Source: Bacteroidota bacterium
GTDB lineage: Bacteria > Bacteroidota > Bacteroidia > Chitinophagales > Chitinophagaceae
Assembly (NCBI GenBank): GCA_947461985.1
Contig: CANHNT010000098.1
Span: 1 to 7,344, forward strand
Reading direction: 5' to 3'
DNA: 7,344 bases
Part shown: in pieces, positions 5,950-7,344 of the stretch
Layout: each line of letters begins with the position of its first letter
Numbering within the stretch: position 1 is the first letter of the stretch
Translations under genes and position numbers: made by a program
Notes under the pieces: generated by a model
The model's database searches: none
What the model was told of the DNA's origin: nothing
The model's input: the letters and a program-made list of their open reading frames with translations, nothing else

Positions 5950-7344
5950 TTATTCTTCAATAGTAAAAAAGTATTTTACATATCTATTCAAATTTAAAAA
6001 ACGAATAAATCTTGTCTTCAATGCAATTTCAGCTTTCATTCTTTTTTCAAAAATAGGATAAAAGTTATTCGCAAAACTAGCCTCCTCATTGGATAATTTT
6101 TGATCCGCAAATTTTTCTTTTAAATAAATAAGCATGAATTTTTCAAATGACGTTTTATATCGAACATCCACTACTTGTTTGGCAAATTGTAAAAATGTTT
6201 TTTGTTGGCGTTCTATTTGTAATTGATGCAATAAAAAGGATGCCGCTTTAAAGCTATAATAGGATTTAGATTTTGTTGTTTTTGCCGTTTTTATTTTTAG
6301 TTTATAAAATTGATATGTAAAATAAGGAAGCATTAAAATTAATATGGAGAGGAGCAAAAATCCAATTAATATTCGTTGAATGTAATAAGTGAAAGGGCGT
6401 TCTATTTTTTCTTTTTGAGTTTCTTTTTGTTTGGCAATTTCTTTTGATAAATCTTTGATATACACTTCATCTGTCGGAATATTATCAGGTAATTTATTCA
6501 ATAAATCGGATGCATTTTTTTCGGTAGAAAATTGTTTTAATTTTTCAGCATACGAAACGACCATCACATCATCGCCTTTTTTTAGTTGATTTATATTCAC
6601 CAAAATACTGTCCTTCCATATTTGTGTTACTTTCAAATCAAGCGAAATATCTTTTTTTATTGCTTCATATTCCACATCTTTAAACACTAAATGAGTTAAG
6701 CGCATTTCTGCTAAACGCTTTAATGTATCAATGGAAATCATTTTACCCATGCCAGCAAAAATGGCATTTGGTGGTTGCATTGGAGGTGTGCCATCGGGCT
6801 TAGGAGATTGTTGCGCTTCATCGTTTCCAACAGTGGTATCAAAGTCTATCCAACCATATTCAGGAAAATAAACTTGCACCCATCCATGCGATTGATCTTC
6901 GTAAAACCAATACCAACCTTTGTTTTTATCACTTCTATCCACCGTTAAAAAGCCTGTAACAACACGACTGGGAATATGCATTGATCGTAATAAAAAAACG
7001 GTTGCTGCTGCATAGTAAGCACAATAGCCTTTCTTGTTTTCAAACAAAAAATAAATCAATTTTGAAGCACCCGGCAAACCAGGAATTCCGGGGTTGTCGG
7101 TGTAAGAATATACTTGTTCGCCCAATGCATTTCGTTGTAAAAAATAATCTCTAACGGCAAGCACCTTGTCAATTGTAGTTGCTTTGCCTTTGGCTAAACT
7201 ATCCGCTAAACGTTTTATAGGTGCATATTGCCCGGTGGATGGAAATGAAGTATAATAATTCATAAATTCATCCGAAAGCAAATTAGTTGATTTTGCTTTT
7301 CGTAAGGTTTCAAATCGCTGTTGTTGAAACTGCACAATTTCAGG
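5950..7344 (-). CDS. TgpA-like membrane transglutaminase, N-terminus beyond the window
   Basis: The reading frame is open to the right edge, so the start is missing; about 464 C-terminal residues are visible. Counting from the GTG codon at 7335, a transglutaminase core covers about 50-170: Cys105 in KKGYCAYYAAA, His150 in SHGWVQVYFP and Asp166 in GWIDFDTT form the expected Cys-His-Asp triad. A Pro-rich stretch (177-190) and a linker lead to one membrane helix (about 321-345), then a basic cytoplasmic tail (346-461) like the C-terminal helical region of TgpA/DUF4129 proteins. The core would therefore face the periplasm. In TgpA-type proteins several membrane helices precede the core; that part would lie off the right edge. 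The function is probably a cell-envelope protease or transglutaminase, substrate unknown. rmuC follows 36 bases downstream. Confidence 0.88.
   Translation of the reverse strand, partial: PEIVQFQQQRFETLRKAKSTNLLSDEFMNYYTSFPSTGQYAPIKRLADSLAKGKATTIDKVLAVRDYFLQRNALGEQVYSYTDNPGIPGLPGASKLIYFLFENKKGYCAYYAAATVFLLRSMHIPSRVVTGFLTVDRSDKNKGWYWFYEDQSHGWVQVYFPEYGWIDFDTTVGNDEAQQSPKPDGTPPMQPPNAIFAGMGKMISIDTLKRLAEMRLTHLVFKDVEYEAIKKDISLDLKVTQIWKDSILVNINQLKKGDDVMVVSYAEKLKQFSTEKNASDLLNKLPDNIPTDEVYIKDLSKEIAKQKETQKEKIERPFTYYIQRILIGFLLLSILILMLPYFTYQFYKLKIKTAKTTKSKSYYSFKAASFLLHQLQIERQQKTFLQFAKQVVDVRYKTSFEKFMLIYLKEKFADQKLSNEEASFANNFYPIFEKRMKAEIALKTRFIRFLNLNRYVKYFFTIEE

Overview
This 7.3 kb window is AT-rich chromosomal DNA from a member of the Bacteroidota, most likely a flavobacterium-like organism. 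The signs are start codons without clear Shine-Dalgarno sequences, a -7 promoter element of the TAnnTTTG type, signal peptides cleaved just before Gln (TYG|Q, TYA|Q), and proteins typical of the group: a stand-alone pyruvate dehydrogenase E1 beta, a META-domain secreted protein and a TgpA-like transglutaminase. The genus cannot be fixed from the sequence alone.

Positions 1-433 hold four tRNA genes on the + strand: Thr(TGT), Tyr(GTA), Gly(TCC) and Thr(GGT). Gene order and anticodons match the thrU-tyrU-glyT-thrT block that precedes tufB in E. coli. Here a strong terminator separates the first three from the last, and no tuf gene follows. Instead there is a short repeat-rich element with inverted ends (438-591), which fills almost all of the space up to the 3' end of a convergent gene.

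Positions 596-2470 hold a divergent pair. On the minus strand is a six-helix PAP2-related membrane protein resembling the sphingomyelin synthase branch, starting at TTG. On the plus strand is the E1 beta subunit of pyruvate dehydrogenase, with a -7 element just upstream and a clear terminator downstream. Positions 2500-3766 hold a convergent pair of secreted proteins, a META/HslJ-like protein (+) and a TPR-like helical protein (-), which share a bidirectional terminator.

Positions 4014-7344 are all on the minus strand: a small muconolactone isomerase-like alpha-beta barrel protein, RmuC with a long hendecad-patterned coiled coil, and the C-terminal part of a membrane-anchored transglutaminase (TgpA-like) that runs off the right edge. 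The transglutaminase and rmuC are 36 bases apart and probably co-transcribed. The rest of the window looks like independently controlled housekeeping or envelope genes rather than one pathway.

No mobile element with a transposase, no CRISPR array and no recognisable defence island is present. I found no convincing new system. The points most worth a second look are the tRNA cluster lacking tuf, the inverted-repeat element, the PAP2-related lipid enzyme and the hendecad repeats of RmuC.
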